Shown: positions 17,487 through 26,470, counted from the stretch's first letter. The stretch is 64,000 nucleotides of DNA from JAHRAW01 sp965203265 (GCA_965203265.1 CBDBBV010000002.1:2108001-2172000), one strand, 5' to 3'. Notes: generated by a model from the sequence alone, not told the origin. Made by a program: numbers and translations.

Positions 17487-19577
17487 ATGACGGAACCTAT
17501 TCAGCTGTTCCCGCCGGACAAGGTGGTCGGGATATTCCGTGGCTTCCAACACGGCGGCCTCGAATTCCACGCCGACTTGGCGCTTCCGTATCGCAACGAA
17601 TTTCAGAACATACCGATGCACGGGCAGTTCCTGTTGGTGCAGCTCGAATCGCCGGACGAAGCAGTGCTCGGTCGCATCACTTCCTTCTCTTCCGAAGGCA
17701 AACTCTCGTTCGGTTCCGGCGAAGAATTCAACATTCGCGCGATGCAAGAGGATCGCGCCATTCCCGAAGATCTGCGCGAACAATATCTGAAGTATCGAGT
17801 CAACATCCGCGTGCTCGGCGTGCTGCGCAACAACGGCGCCGATCTCACTTTTGTCCCTTCGCATCGGCGTCTTCCCCATGTCGGCAGCCGAGTCGCATTC
17901 CCCTCGAGCGCCGTGCTGAGCGAGATTTCCGGGCATAACTCCAACGGCGCGCCGATCGGCCATCTGGCGTTCGGCGAATACATATACGCTTCGGGGAACG
18001 ACGATTTCGAACAGCAGGATTGGATGCAGATTGCGGAGCCGGAAATTCTGGTCAAGTTCCCGCTGGAATCTCTGGTTTCGCGGCGCAGTTTCGTGTTTGC
18101 CCGCGCCGGTTTCGGCAAGTCGAACCTGAACAAACTGTTGTTCAGCAAACTCTATGCGAAGACGACTTTTGTGGAAAAACGTGGTGGCCGAAAGGTGCCG
18201 GTCGGCACGGTGATTTTCGATCCGGACGGCGAGTATTTTTGGCCGGATGATAAGGGGCGGCCGGGGTTATGCGATGTGCCTGCGCTCGAAGACAAGTTGG
18301 TGGTGTTCACGGGGCGATCGAATCCGAGTCGGTTCTATCAATCTTTCGTCGCCGGCGGCATCAAACTGGATATTCGGCGTCTCCAACCAAGCGATGTGAT
18401 CGCCATCGCATTGAGCCCCGAACGGCAAGAGCAACAGAACGTGCGAAAACTACGCGGCATGCCGCAAGATCGATGGGAGACGCTGGTAAATCTGATCGAT
18501 GAGGGCGGAAACAATGCGCCGATCAAGGAAGTGTGTCAACTGCTCGACCTAAACCCGAAAATCCAAGAAGTCGAGGCACTAGCCGCACGCGGCAATATGA
18601 CCACGATCGTTCGCATGTTGCACGACAAGAGCAGCCAACTCATGGATATGCTCATCCATTCGCTGTCAAAGGGAAAACTCTGCGTGGTCGATGTATCCCA
18701 AATGCGCGGCGGCCAATCGCTGATTTTGTCGGGACTGATCCTTCGCAGGATATTCGACCGCAACCAAAATGAATTCACAAAGAAAGAACCGAAAACAATT
18801 CCCACAATAGCAGTCATAGAAGAAGCCCAATCAGTTCTCAACACCGGCGCAGCCGCAGCCGATCCATACATAGCCTGGGTAAAGGAAGGAAGAAAATACG
18901 ACCTCGGCGCGTTGCTGATCACCCAACAACCCGGCAGTATCCCAGTAGAAATCCTAAGCCAAGGCGACAACTGGTTCATCTTCCACCTACTTTCATCATC
19001 CGACCTAATCTCCCTCAAACGAGCAAACTCCCATTTCAGCGACGACTTACTGAGCTCCCTGCTAAACGAACCGATTCCGGGCCAGGGCGTGTTCTGGAGT
19101 TCGGTAGGGGGGAAACCTTATCCGGTGAGCATTCGGGTGCTTTCGTTCGAGCGTCTTTATTCCATGCGAGATAGCAATTACAACTTGCCCGCTGGAAACA
19201 CATTTGCGAATAGTTTGCGCCGCACTGTTGGACGACAAGCGATGGCCGACAGGACGCAATCTCCTAACGTCGAGATAACATCGGATCAGGAGGAGCAGGA
19301 ACCGATCGACTTCAAATCCGAATTCGAATCTGTAGCCATTGCCGCACTGCGATCCAACACACAGCTGATGAACAAACTGAAGTCACCGAACGGATATGCG
19401 TGGGGTTACTTGATTGCGTTTTTCCTAAAGAACCTGCCACAACATCTGGACAACGAGGGAGATCTCGCCCATCAACTCGTGCCAAAGGCCATGTGCGATA
19501 TTTTCGGCGCTCAAAACAAGGGATGGGAGTCATTCAAGGACGCGAAGGGAACAACGTGTATCCGCAAGAAGGGGTAA
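17487..19577 (+). CDS. herA: HerA-type hexameric ATPase/translocase
   Basis: A 696-residue DUF87/HerA ATPase. An N-terminal beta-barrel (HAS-like) region precedes Walker A FARAGFGKSNLNK (about residues 203-214). Walker B is TIAVIEEAQSVLNTG (about 437-450), followed by a sensor block LLITQQPGSIP. The Walker A is unusual in having Ala-Gly-Phe where GxxGxGK is typical. A C-terminal acidic extension and an alpha-helical tail follow. HerA feeds DNA to NurA in a ring-shaped complex. Third-codon-position usage switches sharply within the gene at about 18770 and again at about 19075. Confidence 0.88.
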   Translation: MTEPIQLFPPDKVVGIFRGFQHGGLEFHADLALPYRNEFQNIPMHGQFLLVQLESPDEAVLGRITSFSSEGKLSFGSGEEFNIRAMQEDRAIPEDLREQYLKYRVNIRVLGVLRNNGADLTFVPSHRRLPHVGSRVAFPSSAVLSEISGHNSNGAPIGHLAFGEYIYASGNDDFEQQDWMQIAEPEILVKFPLESLVSRRSFVFARAGFGKSNLNKLLFSKLYAKTTFVEKRGGRKVPVGTVIFDPDGEYFWPDDKGRPGLCDVPALEDKLVVFTGRSNPSRFYQSFVAGGIKLDIRRLQPSDVIAIALSPERQEQQNVRKLRGMPQDRWETLVNLIDEGGNNAPIKEVCQLLDLNPKIQEVEALAARGNMTTIVRMLHDKSSQLMDMLIHSLSKGKLCVVDVSQMRGGQSLILSGLILRRIFDRNQNEFTKKEPKTIPTIAVIEEAQSVLNTGAAAADPYIAWVKEGRKYDLGALLITQQPGSIPVEILSQGDNWFIFHLLSSSDLISLKRANSHFSDDLLSSLLNEPIPGQGVFWSSVGGKPYPVSIRVLSFERLYSMRDSNYNLPAGNTFANSLRRTVGRQAMADRTQSPNVEITSDQEEQEPIDFKSEFESVAIAALRSNTQLMNKLKSPNGYAWGYLIAFFLKNLPQHLDNEGDLAHQLVPKAMCDIFGAQNKGWESFKDAKGTTCIRKKG

Positions 19578-19638
19578 TAGAATATGGCCATATTCCACGG
19601 TGTTTCCCTCGAATTTTTATACCGAATACTTTAATTAG

Positions 19639-22272
19639 TCAGCGGATTTTTTGTTGACGACCACTGATGTCATCTATCCATTCTTTCAATGCAGTAATCT
19701 CTTTTTGAATATCTGTCGGCTTCGGTAGTGGTGAATTTAGGTGACTAGCAGTACTATGCAGTAATATTGCGCAACGGCCGTAAGCATCTCGCATCTTATC
19801 GCAATCTTCAATTTTTAGCACAGTAACTTTGACAAGTCCTGTTGTATCAACCTTGTTGGAAAAGCGATTTAATACAGGTTCAACAGCTTCTTCAACGGCA
19901 CACTCCCATGTGCGGCGCAGCTGATTACACAATGAATCGACAGTATTTACCCACTTATCCCGTTTTCCTTTTTCGTAAGCATATTTCTCTTTGTTGAGCC
20001 GATTCTGTATGCTTTGAATAGCATCTTTTGCAGATTGAGCATTGAGAGGTAAATTTTTCTGGACAAAACCAGCATAGTCGTCATTTCGACTCACACTACA
20101 ACAAGCCAAATTCACGCTCTTGCTACGGCATGCTTGTTGGAGAAGAGAAAGAAACGCAATATCATGTGTAAGTACGATTACTTGTCGGCATTGCGCCTCT
20201 TCTGCAAGCCTGTTGGCTACCGCCTTGCGGTTCAGGTGGTCAAGTGATGAAATGGGATCGTCAAATACGATTGCCGAACGGCTATCTGCCGTGATGAGCT
20301 CGGCCAAAAAAGCAGCCAATGCAACACATCGGTGTTCTCCTTCGCTGAGGATTTTCCCAGCAGATTGTTCTGGCTTTTGAATCAGGCTGACCCGGAAACG
20401 TGGAACACCGTAGCTCGAAGTTTCCTTGCGTAACTCCACTTTCAATCCAGAGATACCCATTTTTTGTACTTCTTCCGAAAATTGTGTTTGGAGAGCGCGG
20501 GTAACAAGATTTTTGGCGATCTCGCTACTCTTTTTCGTAATCCGGTGCGTAGCGGTATCATCGATCGATTCTTGTAGCATACCCAGCTTCTTTAGACGTT
20601 TAATTTCACGGAAAACATCATCTTTCACATTATTCAGCCATTCGCGATCTTCCATCTCAGCAAGTTGGCTTTTCATTTTCTTACGTTCTTCGGATTCTCC
20701 ACTCGCACGAAGCGCGGTGATTCGTTCCGACAGATTGTTTGTGTGCGTGATGAAAGCCTCGGTGGGCCAAGAAGCAACCTCGGGGTAACGAACATTTTCG
20801 CCACATGTATGTTTTTGACGAATGGCTCGCAATCGCCATTTGGCCATTAAAACCGCCTGCCGAACCGATTTTTCCAGTGCGACGTCATCCAACTCGTTGT
20901 GTATCAGTTTAATCATCTCCTCCATATCTGAAAGTGAAATATCTTTATCGACTAGCGCGTCATATGCATTACGATATGCCATTGCCGCGACGTCTTCCCT
21001 GCGTTTGGTTTCGTCTTTCACGAAGTGGTCGAAACGCCTGAGGCGATCAACCGCATCTTGACTCAGTTCTTGCTGGCATAGGACACAGCGGGCAGCATTA
21101 TCTGTAAATGGAAAAGGTGTATCCGGATAGGCATATTGTTCGGAATAGTGCCGCGCTGCGTCCCATAGTTTGCGCCATACCTCCGAACCAATCTCCGGCA
21201 AGGGATCGTTGGTGAATATGTTTTTGGCAGCTGCAGCGGCGGCTTCTTTCGCTGATGTATAGTCTTGATGTAATGCTACGAGATGTTTGATTTGTTTTTC
21301 TTCCAATATGTTCCGCAATTCCTCAAATTTTGCATAAAAATCATTCATTTTTTTCTTCAGCACATCAAGTTTATTTGCCGTCTTATCAGGATCGGATTTG
21401 AGGTCGTTTCTGAGATTATCGAGCCGAGACTTTCCCTCACCATCCATCGTCGCTAGTCGGAGAACATCCTGCTTATTCGTGTTTCCATTTAGCCCTTGAA
21501 TAAGTTTACCGACTCTCGTTTCAGTAGAGCATCTCTGATTTGTGATTGCGCTCGGTTTCTGTCCATCCAGATTTTCGATTTCTGCATTGATATGTTCCTT
21601 GATCGTTCGGCAAGTTTCGGCGAGTTTTTCCAACACCTGCATCGGGAAAGGCGTATAAGCAACATCATTTTTTCCATCGACATGAATGCTAGCCGTGTGA
21701 CTGTCGAAAACGCTGATTGAGGAAAGACGCGGATCGATCGCTTGGTCTGACCAGTTATGTGTATCGTTTTGCCCGCCGGCAGTAAACTTGATAACAGCCC
21801 GTGGCGGTCCGGGATTCGTTGAGTAGATATTTGGCAATATCGTTTCTTCTTTTGGTGGCACGCGCGCCCGGCAGGCTTTCTTCAAAATGCGTACATAGCC
21901 AGATTTTCCAGAGCCGTTGTCGCCGTATACGGCTGTCAGTCCTGTCTTGCAAAAGCTAAGATGTTCGCCTTTCGGCAACGCATTGACATTCTCAATATCA
22001 CGGATGGCGAGAAGATTGACCACCGTCGCAGCAGATTCAGGATTGTGGATATGTTCCGCAGAAAGGGGTTCTCCTTCCCCCTTGTTCTTGCACAGAATCG
22101 TCAGCTCGTCCAAGTCGGTGTCGTTTAGTTCACTTTTCGCGCAAAGACGGCGTAATGCATCGCGCTGCCACCCTGGACAATCCGCAGACCATGTAAGAAT
22201 ATCCTGCATGGCTGTGGCTACACTGTTGGTGCGCCGTGAATTTTGATCAGTCGTTTCGTTAGGGTTAACCAT
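19639..22272 (-). CDS. RloC-like AAA/SMC ATPase, candidate anticodon nuclease
   Basis: An 877-residue ABC/SMC-type ATPase. Walker A is VYGDNGSGKSGYV (about 116-127). A long coiled coil is interrupted by CVLCQQEL near 397, resembling a zinc hook. The signature LSEGEHRCVALAAF (near 643), Walker B AIVFDDPISSLD (near 668) and switch VIVLTHD (near 698) follow. The C-terminal part has LRRTWECAVEE, an R-x3-E arrangement, and later ILLHSTASHLN, which could correspond to the Arg-Glu-His site of PrrC/RloC nucleases. Anticodon cleavage is an inference; the His spacing is longer than in PrrC. RloC genes are classically linked to type I RM loci, as here. The gene is AT-rich and convergent with herA. Confidence 0.72.
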   Translation of the reverse strand: MVNPNETTDQNSRRTNSVATAMQDILTWSADCPGWQRDALRRLCAKSELNDTDLDELTILCKNKGEGEPLSAEHIHNPESAATVVNLLAIRDIENVNALPKGEHLSFCKTGLTAVYGDNGSGKSGYVRILKKACRARVPPKEETILPNIYSTNPGPPRAVIKFTAGGQNDTHNWSDQAIDPRLSSISVFDSHTASIHVDGKNDVAYTPFPMQVLEKLAETCRTIKEHINAEIENLDGQKPSAITNQRCSTETRVGKLIQGLNGNTNKQDVLRLATMDGEGKSRLDNLRNDLKSDPDKTANKLDVLKKKMNDFYAKFEELRNILEEKQIKHLVALHQDYTSAKEAAAAAAKNIFTNDPLPEIGSEVWRKLWDAARHYSEQYAYPDTPFPFTDNAARCVLCQQELSQDAVDRLRRFDHFVKDETKRREDVAAMAYRNAYDALVDKDISLSDMEEMIKLIHNELDDVALEKSVRQAVLMAKWRLRAIRQKHTCGENVRYPEVASWPTEAFITHTNNLSERITALRASGESEERKKMKSQLAEMEDREWLNNVKDDVFREIKRLKKLGMLQESIDDTATHRITKKSSEIAKNLVTRALQTQFSEEVQKMGISGLKVELRKETSSYGVPRFRVSLIQKPEQSAGKILSEGEHRCVALAAFLAELITADSRSAIVFDDPISSLDHLNRKAVANRLAEEAQCRQVIVLTHDIAFLSLLQQACRSKSVNLACCSVSRNDDYAGFVQKNLPLNAQSAKDAIQSIQNRLNKEKYAYEKGKRDKWVNTVDSLCNQLRRTWECAVEEAVEPVLNRFSNKVDTTGLVKVTVLKIEDCDKMRDAYGRCAILLHSTASHLNSPLPKPTDIQKEITALKEWIDDISGRQQKIR

Positions 22273-22304
22273 CTGAATGTTTCTCAGTATCGCGAAAATC
22301 TGGT

Positions 22305-22802
22305 TTATGTAAGTGATTTCAATCGCGCCGAGATTTCATCCTGAGGAAGAAATACCGTTTCGTCGCGTTGCCAGATGTTGAGCGCTTGCACTAGCCTTGA
22401 TTTCTCGCAAACCCCTGTAACGTTGAGTTGGTCAATAACCCAAAGAACGCCGTGTACGCATAAGCAATTTTGGTTGGCTACCTTGCGCAGGAGAGCATCG
22501 CCAGTCAGCAAGATGCCGGAGTGACTTCGGGCAGAGACAATACAAAAACAGTCATTGATAGAGAGTCCGAGATGCCGTTTTTTGATCTGGCTAGCCTGAC
22601 CAACCTCGTCGGGATTCAGATCGTAAATGATCATCCCGGCATCGCACAGAATTTGCCATTGGTGCTTGGATAGATCCTGAACTTCAGCGCGCACAGGCAG
22701 TGGCACCACGAATTTATAGGGCAATTCGCAAAGCACGTTCAATAGACCACCCTTGCGTAGATCGATCAGGCAGGAAGCATCGTTGACGATTACGGATGTC
22801 AC
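22305..22802 (-). CDS. PIN-domain protein (toxin-like ribonuclease)
   Basis: A 165-residue PIN-fold protein. The acidic residues expected for metal binding are D8 (VIVNDASCL), E40 (PVRAEVQD), D84 (LSINDCFCI) and D102 (LLTGDALL). It begins at a GTG overlapping the stop of the XRE-ImmA gene (GTGA), so the two form an operon. PIN proteins cleave RNA, and in such pairs the upstream protein often controls them. It is probably the toxin or effector of the pair. Confidence 0.78.
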   Translation of the reverse strand: MTSVIVNDASCLIDLRKGGLLNVLCELPYKFVVPLPVRAEVQDLSKHQWQILCDAGMIIYDLNPDEVGQASQIKKRHLGLSINDCFCIVSARSHSGILLTGDALLRKVANQNCLCVHGVLWVIDQLNVTGVCEKSRLVQALNIWQRDETVFLPQDEISARLKSLT

Positions 22803-23878
22803 TGGATTTTCGAACCGCTTATCTGGTGCTCGACTTCGCCGAGTGGCTGATTGAGAAGTGCCGCCGCACGCACAGGAGAAATCAGCTCCTCGGCCACTGC
22901 ACGCAAGACGAGCAATTTGAAACGACGAGGCTTTTCAAAGGCTGCGAATCCTTGATTCTCGCCGATTGGATCAGGTTCCGATTTGCGCCAAGAGCGGGCG
23001 AAGGTCATGAAAGCGTGCTTGACGGTCGACGCAGACAACACGCCAACCTGACCAAGACGCATCAATATGACTGACGCCGAAACTCCGTACATGTGCTTCA
23101 GGCGCATGATCTCGTAATACGTAATCCGATGGCGGTCGATGCCCACCTCGTCCTGTAAATGTTGGCCGGGAACGAGCAATGCACCGGCGAAGCGGTTCAT
23201 CGCCGCTTCCAATTTGATCGCCGGGTTGCCGGTAGAATGAATGATTTTGTGGGCGAGTTCGTGGGCGAGCGTGAAGCGTTTGCGCTCGACATTGATCCGG
23301 CTGGACACCATGACGGTCTCGGCGACGATCTTGCCGTCCCGCAGAGCGTGACACGAAAGGCCATTGATGCTTTTGGGGAGTTCGGCTTCGACCACCTTGA
23401 TGCCCTTGTCCTCGAGCAGATTGCACAGGCTGGGAATGGGGTCCAGACCGAGATTCCAAGCCTTACGAAGGGCATCCGCCCTCTCGTCGATCTGGATTTC
23501 GCTCGCGACGCTATCGTAACGGCGCTTCTCGACCCAACCTACATCGGCCGGCAGGTTGAGGATGTGCTCGATGGCCAGATAACGCTCCAGATTGTCTATC
23601 AGGATTGCTTCGGCCTTGGCGCGGTCGCGGGCGGAAGTGCCGGAATGCTTGCGGAACTCCACGCCGTCAAGTTCCTCGACCTGCCCGCTCATAAGGAAAT
23701 CCAGCGAGACACCGAGCGCCTTGCCGAGCCCGACCAGCACGGCGGAAGACGGGAGCATTTTGCCCGCCTCGTACTTGCTGATCGCCTGCGCGGTCACCTT
23801 CGGAGTCACCGCGGCGGCGAGCGCCCGCATGGATAGCCCTGCCCGTTTGCGGGCGAGCCGGAGTCGTTGTCCAAACAT
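22799..23878 (-). CDS. XRE-HTH plus ImmA/IrrE metallopeptidase fusion
   Basis: A 359-residue protein. The N-terminal helix-turn-helix spans about residues 5-60 (RLARKRAGLSMRALAAAV...AISKYEAG). The peptidase domain has the zinc motif FTLAHELAHKIIH near 202-214. Start 23878 is preferred because the longer frame has no ribosome site and the HTH begins directly. In phage and TA contexts such proteins repress their operon and are inactivated or cleave partners on damage or infection. It is coupled to the PIN gene and divergent from the ubiquitin-like operon. Confidence 0.85.
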   Translation of the reverse strand: MFGQRLRLARKRAGLSMRALAAAVTPKVTAQAISKYEAGKMLPSSAVLVGLGKALGVSLDFLMSGQVEELDGVEFRKHSGTSARDRAKAEAILIDNLERYLAIEHILNLPADVGWVEKRRYDSVASEIQIDERADALRKAWNLGLDPIPSLCNLLEDKGIKVVEAELPKSINGLSCHALRDGKIVAETVMVSSRINVERKRFTLAHELAHKIIHSTGNPAIKLEAAMNRFAGALLVPGQHLQDEVGIDRHRITYYEIMRLKHMYGVSASVILMRLGQVGVLSASTVKHAFMTFARSWRKSEPDPIGENQGFAAFEKPRRFKLLVLRAVAEELISPVRAAALLNQPLGEVEHQISGSKIQ

Positions 23879-23908
23879 AATAAATTCCCGATTGCTATTT
23901 ACCCAGGG

Positions 23909-23937
23909 TTGACATTCTATGTTTTTTGTAGGATATT
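23909..23937 (+). promoter_or_regulatory. Promoter for the ubiquitin-like operon
   Basis: A perfect -35 TTGACA (23909-23914) with 17 bases to GATATT (23932-23937). It lies in the divergent region between the XRE-ImmA gene and the Ubl gene and could be controlled by that HTH protein. Confidence 0.45.
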
Positions 23938-24032
23938 GTAAACCTCTAGTTGGCACTATTTCTTCATGCCCATCACCGGTGGGCGTGCACGCGCAATAGC
24001 GCCGAAAAATTCACAGACCAGAGGAGACCGAT

Positions 24033-24275
24033 ATGGCCAAATTTGAATTCAAAATAAACGGAGAAACCTTCTTCTCCGACCAGCAAACCGTTGACGCCGC
24101 AGTGTTGCTAAAAATTGCGTTCGACGGCAAGGCGATTGGCGAGGACCCGGACAAAATCGGGTACGTGCTGATAGTACCGGACTCGAATGAAACCTTCGTT
24201 TCCGGGGTAGTAGTCGATCTCGACCAGTACAACGTGTTTCGCGCCGCCCCGGACAAGGGTGCACCGTTCGCATGA
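24033..24275 (+). CDS. Ubiquitin-like beta-grasp modifier protein (multiubiquitin-type)
   Basis: An 80-residue protein with a strong ribosome site (AGAGGAG, seven bases upstream). The pattern FEFKINGETFFSDQQTVDAA, then YVLIVPDSNETF, then VVVDLDQYNVFRAAPDK resembles one unit of the bacterial multiubiquitin (PF14452-like) domain. It ends in DKGAPFA with no diglycine, so if conjugated it would need another chemistry or trimming. Its stop overlaps the E2-like gene start. The modifier role is inferred from operon context. Confidence 0.62.
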   Translation: MAKFEFKINGETFFSDQQTVDAAVLLKIAFDGKAIGEDPDKIGYVLIVPDSNETFVSGVVVDLDQYNVFRAAPDKGAPFA

Positions 24276-24691
24276 GCAAGAGCTCCGAGCGCATCGCCGC
24301 CGAACTCGGCAAACTAGGTTACCGGACGAAATCATTCACCGCACCTCCGCAACAGGGTTGCGGCGACGGTGTCCGCTTTACATACCGAATCGAGGACGGC
24401 AGTCGCGCCGGAGAGAGCGTAACCTTTGCCGTCGCAATGCGCGAGAACGAGGGCGTATGGCCCGAAGTGGCGCCGCACTGGATTTATCTCGCGCCCCCGG
24501 ACATTGATCTGGCAGAGCTCGTGAGGGAGTCGAATGGGGCAGTTGATATCTATACGGACGCAGATGGCCTCGACTGGATGGCGATCAGCGCTCCGCCGAG
24601 CGACTTCTGGGATCAAATCGATACGCCTGATGGCAAAAACATGCAAATTTACTTGGACAAGCACATCCGCAGAATCTGGAGAATGCGTTGA
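24272..24691 (+). CDS. E2-like (prokaryotic E2 family E type) protein
   Basis: A 139-residue protein coupled by overlaps on both sides. The order of blocks, VWPEVAPHWIYLAPP, then WMAISAPPSDFWDQID, then a terminal helix with YLDKHIRRIWRM, matches the layout of prokaryotic E2-like proteins of ubiquitin-like operons. The only cysteine is at about residue 30 (QQGCGDGV), outside the usual catalytic position, so it may be a non-catalytic E2 or carrier. The assignment rests on pattern and context, not on a catalytic motif. Confidence 0.55.
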   Translation: MSKSSERIAAELGKLGYRTKSFTAPPQQGCGDGVRFTYRIEDGSRAGESVTFAVAMRENEGVWPEVAPHWIYLAPPDIDLAELVRESNGAVDIYTDADGLDWMAISAPPSDFWDQIDTPDGKNMQIYLDKHIRRIWRMR

Positions 24692-26196
24692 AATATCGTG
24701 TCGTTCTACGCGAAGCGCTGCACCGCCAGCTGGCGGATCACCTGCTGAGTGGACTACAGCGCGGCGGAGTGCAAGAGGAAGTTTGTTTTGCACTCTGGCA
24801 TCGGGGTGACGGGTTCAACCGCTATACGGGGATTCTCGGTGAAATTCTTCTCCCGCAAGACGGAGACCGAGACCTGCATGGCAATGTTACGGTACAAGGT
24901 GGATACCTAAACCGCGTCTTGGATCGGGCGCTCAAGGCGCAAGCAGGTGTCGCCGTTCTTCACAGCCATCCGGCCCCCGGTTGGCAGGCGCTAAGTTGCA
25001 TGGATGACGATACCGAGCGCAGCATCATCACGCCCTTCATCCGCGAGACCGGCCTGCCGTTGCTCGGACTGACGATGGGCAGTGACGGTATATGGAGCGC
25101 CCGCTTTTGGCATGACTCCGGTTATGGCCATATCGCGCCCGCGCACTGCACGGAAGTACGACGAGTCGGGCCACGCCACACCGAAGCGGATTACCTTCCG
25201 AACGCATACCCGCCCTATAAGCGCCGCCCAAGTCTGGTGCGAACCATCGACAGCTGGGGCATCGAAACGCAAGCAAGACTGGCTCGAACGCATATCTGTG
25301 TAGTGGGTGCAGGAAGTGTCGGTTCCATCGTGCTCGAATACCTCGCGCGTATCGGGTTTGAGGAGATGACTATCATTGATCCGGATCATGTCGAGGACAA
25401 AAATCTGGATCGTTTGATTTACGCTGACCGGCACTGCCTGAGGTTGAACAAGTCGAAAGTAGCAGCCGCTCATCTTCGCAGTATCGCCACGGCACGCAAT
25501 CCGGTCGTCCGCCCGATACCATTGTCCATCCGCACAGAGCGCGCGTATCGATTGGCAGCCGATGCGGATGTAATCGTGTGCTGCGTCGACAATGCAGAGG
25601 CGCGCGAGGTTCTCAATCATCTTGCATACGCAAACTGCCTTCCATTGATAGACGGTGGCGTTCTCGTGGAGTCAAAAAATGATCGTCTACTATCCGCAAA
25701 GTGGCGCGTCCATCTGACTGGCCCCGACATGCGGTGCCTGCGTTGCTATAAACAATACGAAAGCGGCGATGCGCGAGATGAACGTATGGGTATCAGGCAT
25801 CGTGGGCGCTACATCAACGACGATTTGAACGATCCGGACAACCCGGAACCCGGGCAGAACACAATCGCATTTTGCGGCGTAGTGGCGGCTGAACTGACGC
25901 GGATGTTGGTGCGCTACTTGGTCGGTGAGGATTGGTGGCACGATAACTTTCCCACCTCCGGCCAATGGTCGTTCGAACACCATTTTGTGGAGGCAAAAAC
26001 CAAACCGTTCCAACATCCGGATCGATGCGTAGGTAGCTGCGAATTCGCGCATAAGCGGCTAGGACTTGGCGAACGAGGAAGATCCAAATACCCATTCGCC
26101 GAGGAACCACACGCAAATTGGGCTACCAGAATGGCGCTTTGGTATTATCAGATTCGGATGAAGGTGAGCCGTGCGATTGCGGCGTTGTGTACCTGA
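24688..26196 (+). CDS. JAB (JAMM) protease fused to E1/ThiF-type adenylyltransferase
   Basis: A 502-residue fusion beginning at a TTG that overlaps the E2-like stop (TTGA). The N-terminal JAB domain has E52 (LGEILLP) and the metal motif H92-x-H94...S103-x2-D106 (HSHPAPGWQALSCMDD). The E1 domain has GAGSVGS at 207-213, then IDPDHVEDKNLDR with the conserved Asp, Asn and Arg. Cysteines C350/C353 and C447/C451 may bind zinc, and C396 (IAFCGVVAAELTR) is a candidate active-site or structural cysteine. It would activate the Ubl and also trim or remove it. All expected residues are intact. Confidence 0.88.
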   Translation: MKYRVVLREALHRQLADHLLSGLQRGGVQEEVCFALWHRGDGFNRYTGILGEILLPQDGDRDLHGNVTVQGGYLNRVLDRALKAQAGVAVLHSHPAPGWQALSCMDDDTERSIITPFIRETGLPLLGLTMGSDGIWSARFWHDSGYGHIAPAHCTEVRRVGPRHTEADYLPNAYPPYKRRPSLVRTIDSWGIETQARLARTHICVVGAGSVGSIVLEYLARIGFEEMTIIDPDHVEDKNLDRLIYADRHCLRLNKSKVAAAHLRSIATARNPVVRPIPLSIRTERAYRLAADADVIVCCVDNAEAREVLNHLAYANCLPLIDGGVLVESKNDRLLSAKWRVHLTGPDMRCLRCYKQYESGDARDERMGIRHRGRYINDDLNDPDNPEPGQNTIAFCGVVAAELTRMLVRYLVGEDWWHDNFPTSGQWSFEHHFVEAKTKPFQHPDRCVGSCEFAHKRLGLGERGRSKYPFAEEPHANWATRMALWYYQIRMKVSRAIAALCT

Positions 26197-26272
26197 TATT
26201 CAGCGCCAAGGTTCGCCACCACTGGCCACGCCTCACTGCAGTTCCGCTCGCCCGTGCAGTTGACCATCGAAA

Positions 26273-26294
26273 ATCACTCGGATATCACTCGGAT
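26273..26294. repeat. Tandem 11-bp repeat ATCACTCGGAT x2
   Basis: Two exact head-to-tail copies at 26273-26283 and 26284-26294, 15 bases before the promoter block. Possible regulator site. Confidence 0.7.
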
Positions 26295-26308
26295 TCCAGC
26301 CCTGTATT

Positions 26309-26356
26309 GGCATTGCACACTTGATTGCATTGCCACCGAGCCAAGACTAGAATGAG
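26309..26356 (+). promoter_or_regulatory. Promoter/operator block, copy 2 (before hsdRMS)
   Basis: TTGCAT (26325-26330), a 17-base spacer and TAGAAT (26348-26353), with direct repeats GCATTGC 17 bases apart. It shares 38 of 48 bases with the block before nurA. It leaves a leader of about 155 bases before hsdR. Confidence 0.65.
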
Positions 26357-26470
26357 CACCCCGGCAACCGCTAGGATACGGCCCTGGCGAGTAGCACCCC
26401 CCACAACCCCGACAAACAATATGAATACACGCTTTCCAGTGCAAGCACGACCGACCGGGGCACAAACCGA

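Noticed and set aside
16400..17963. Long antisense frame opposite nurA and herA
   Set aside because: It is the shadow of two well-supported genes and has no domain of its own.
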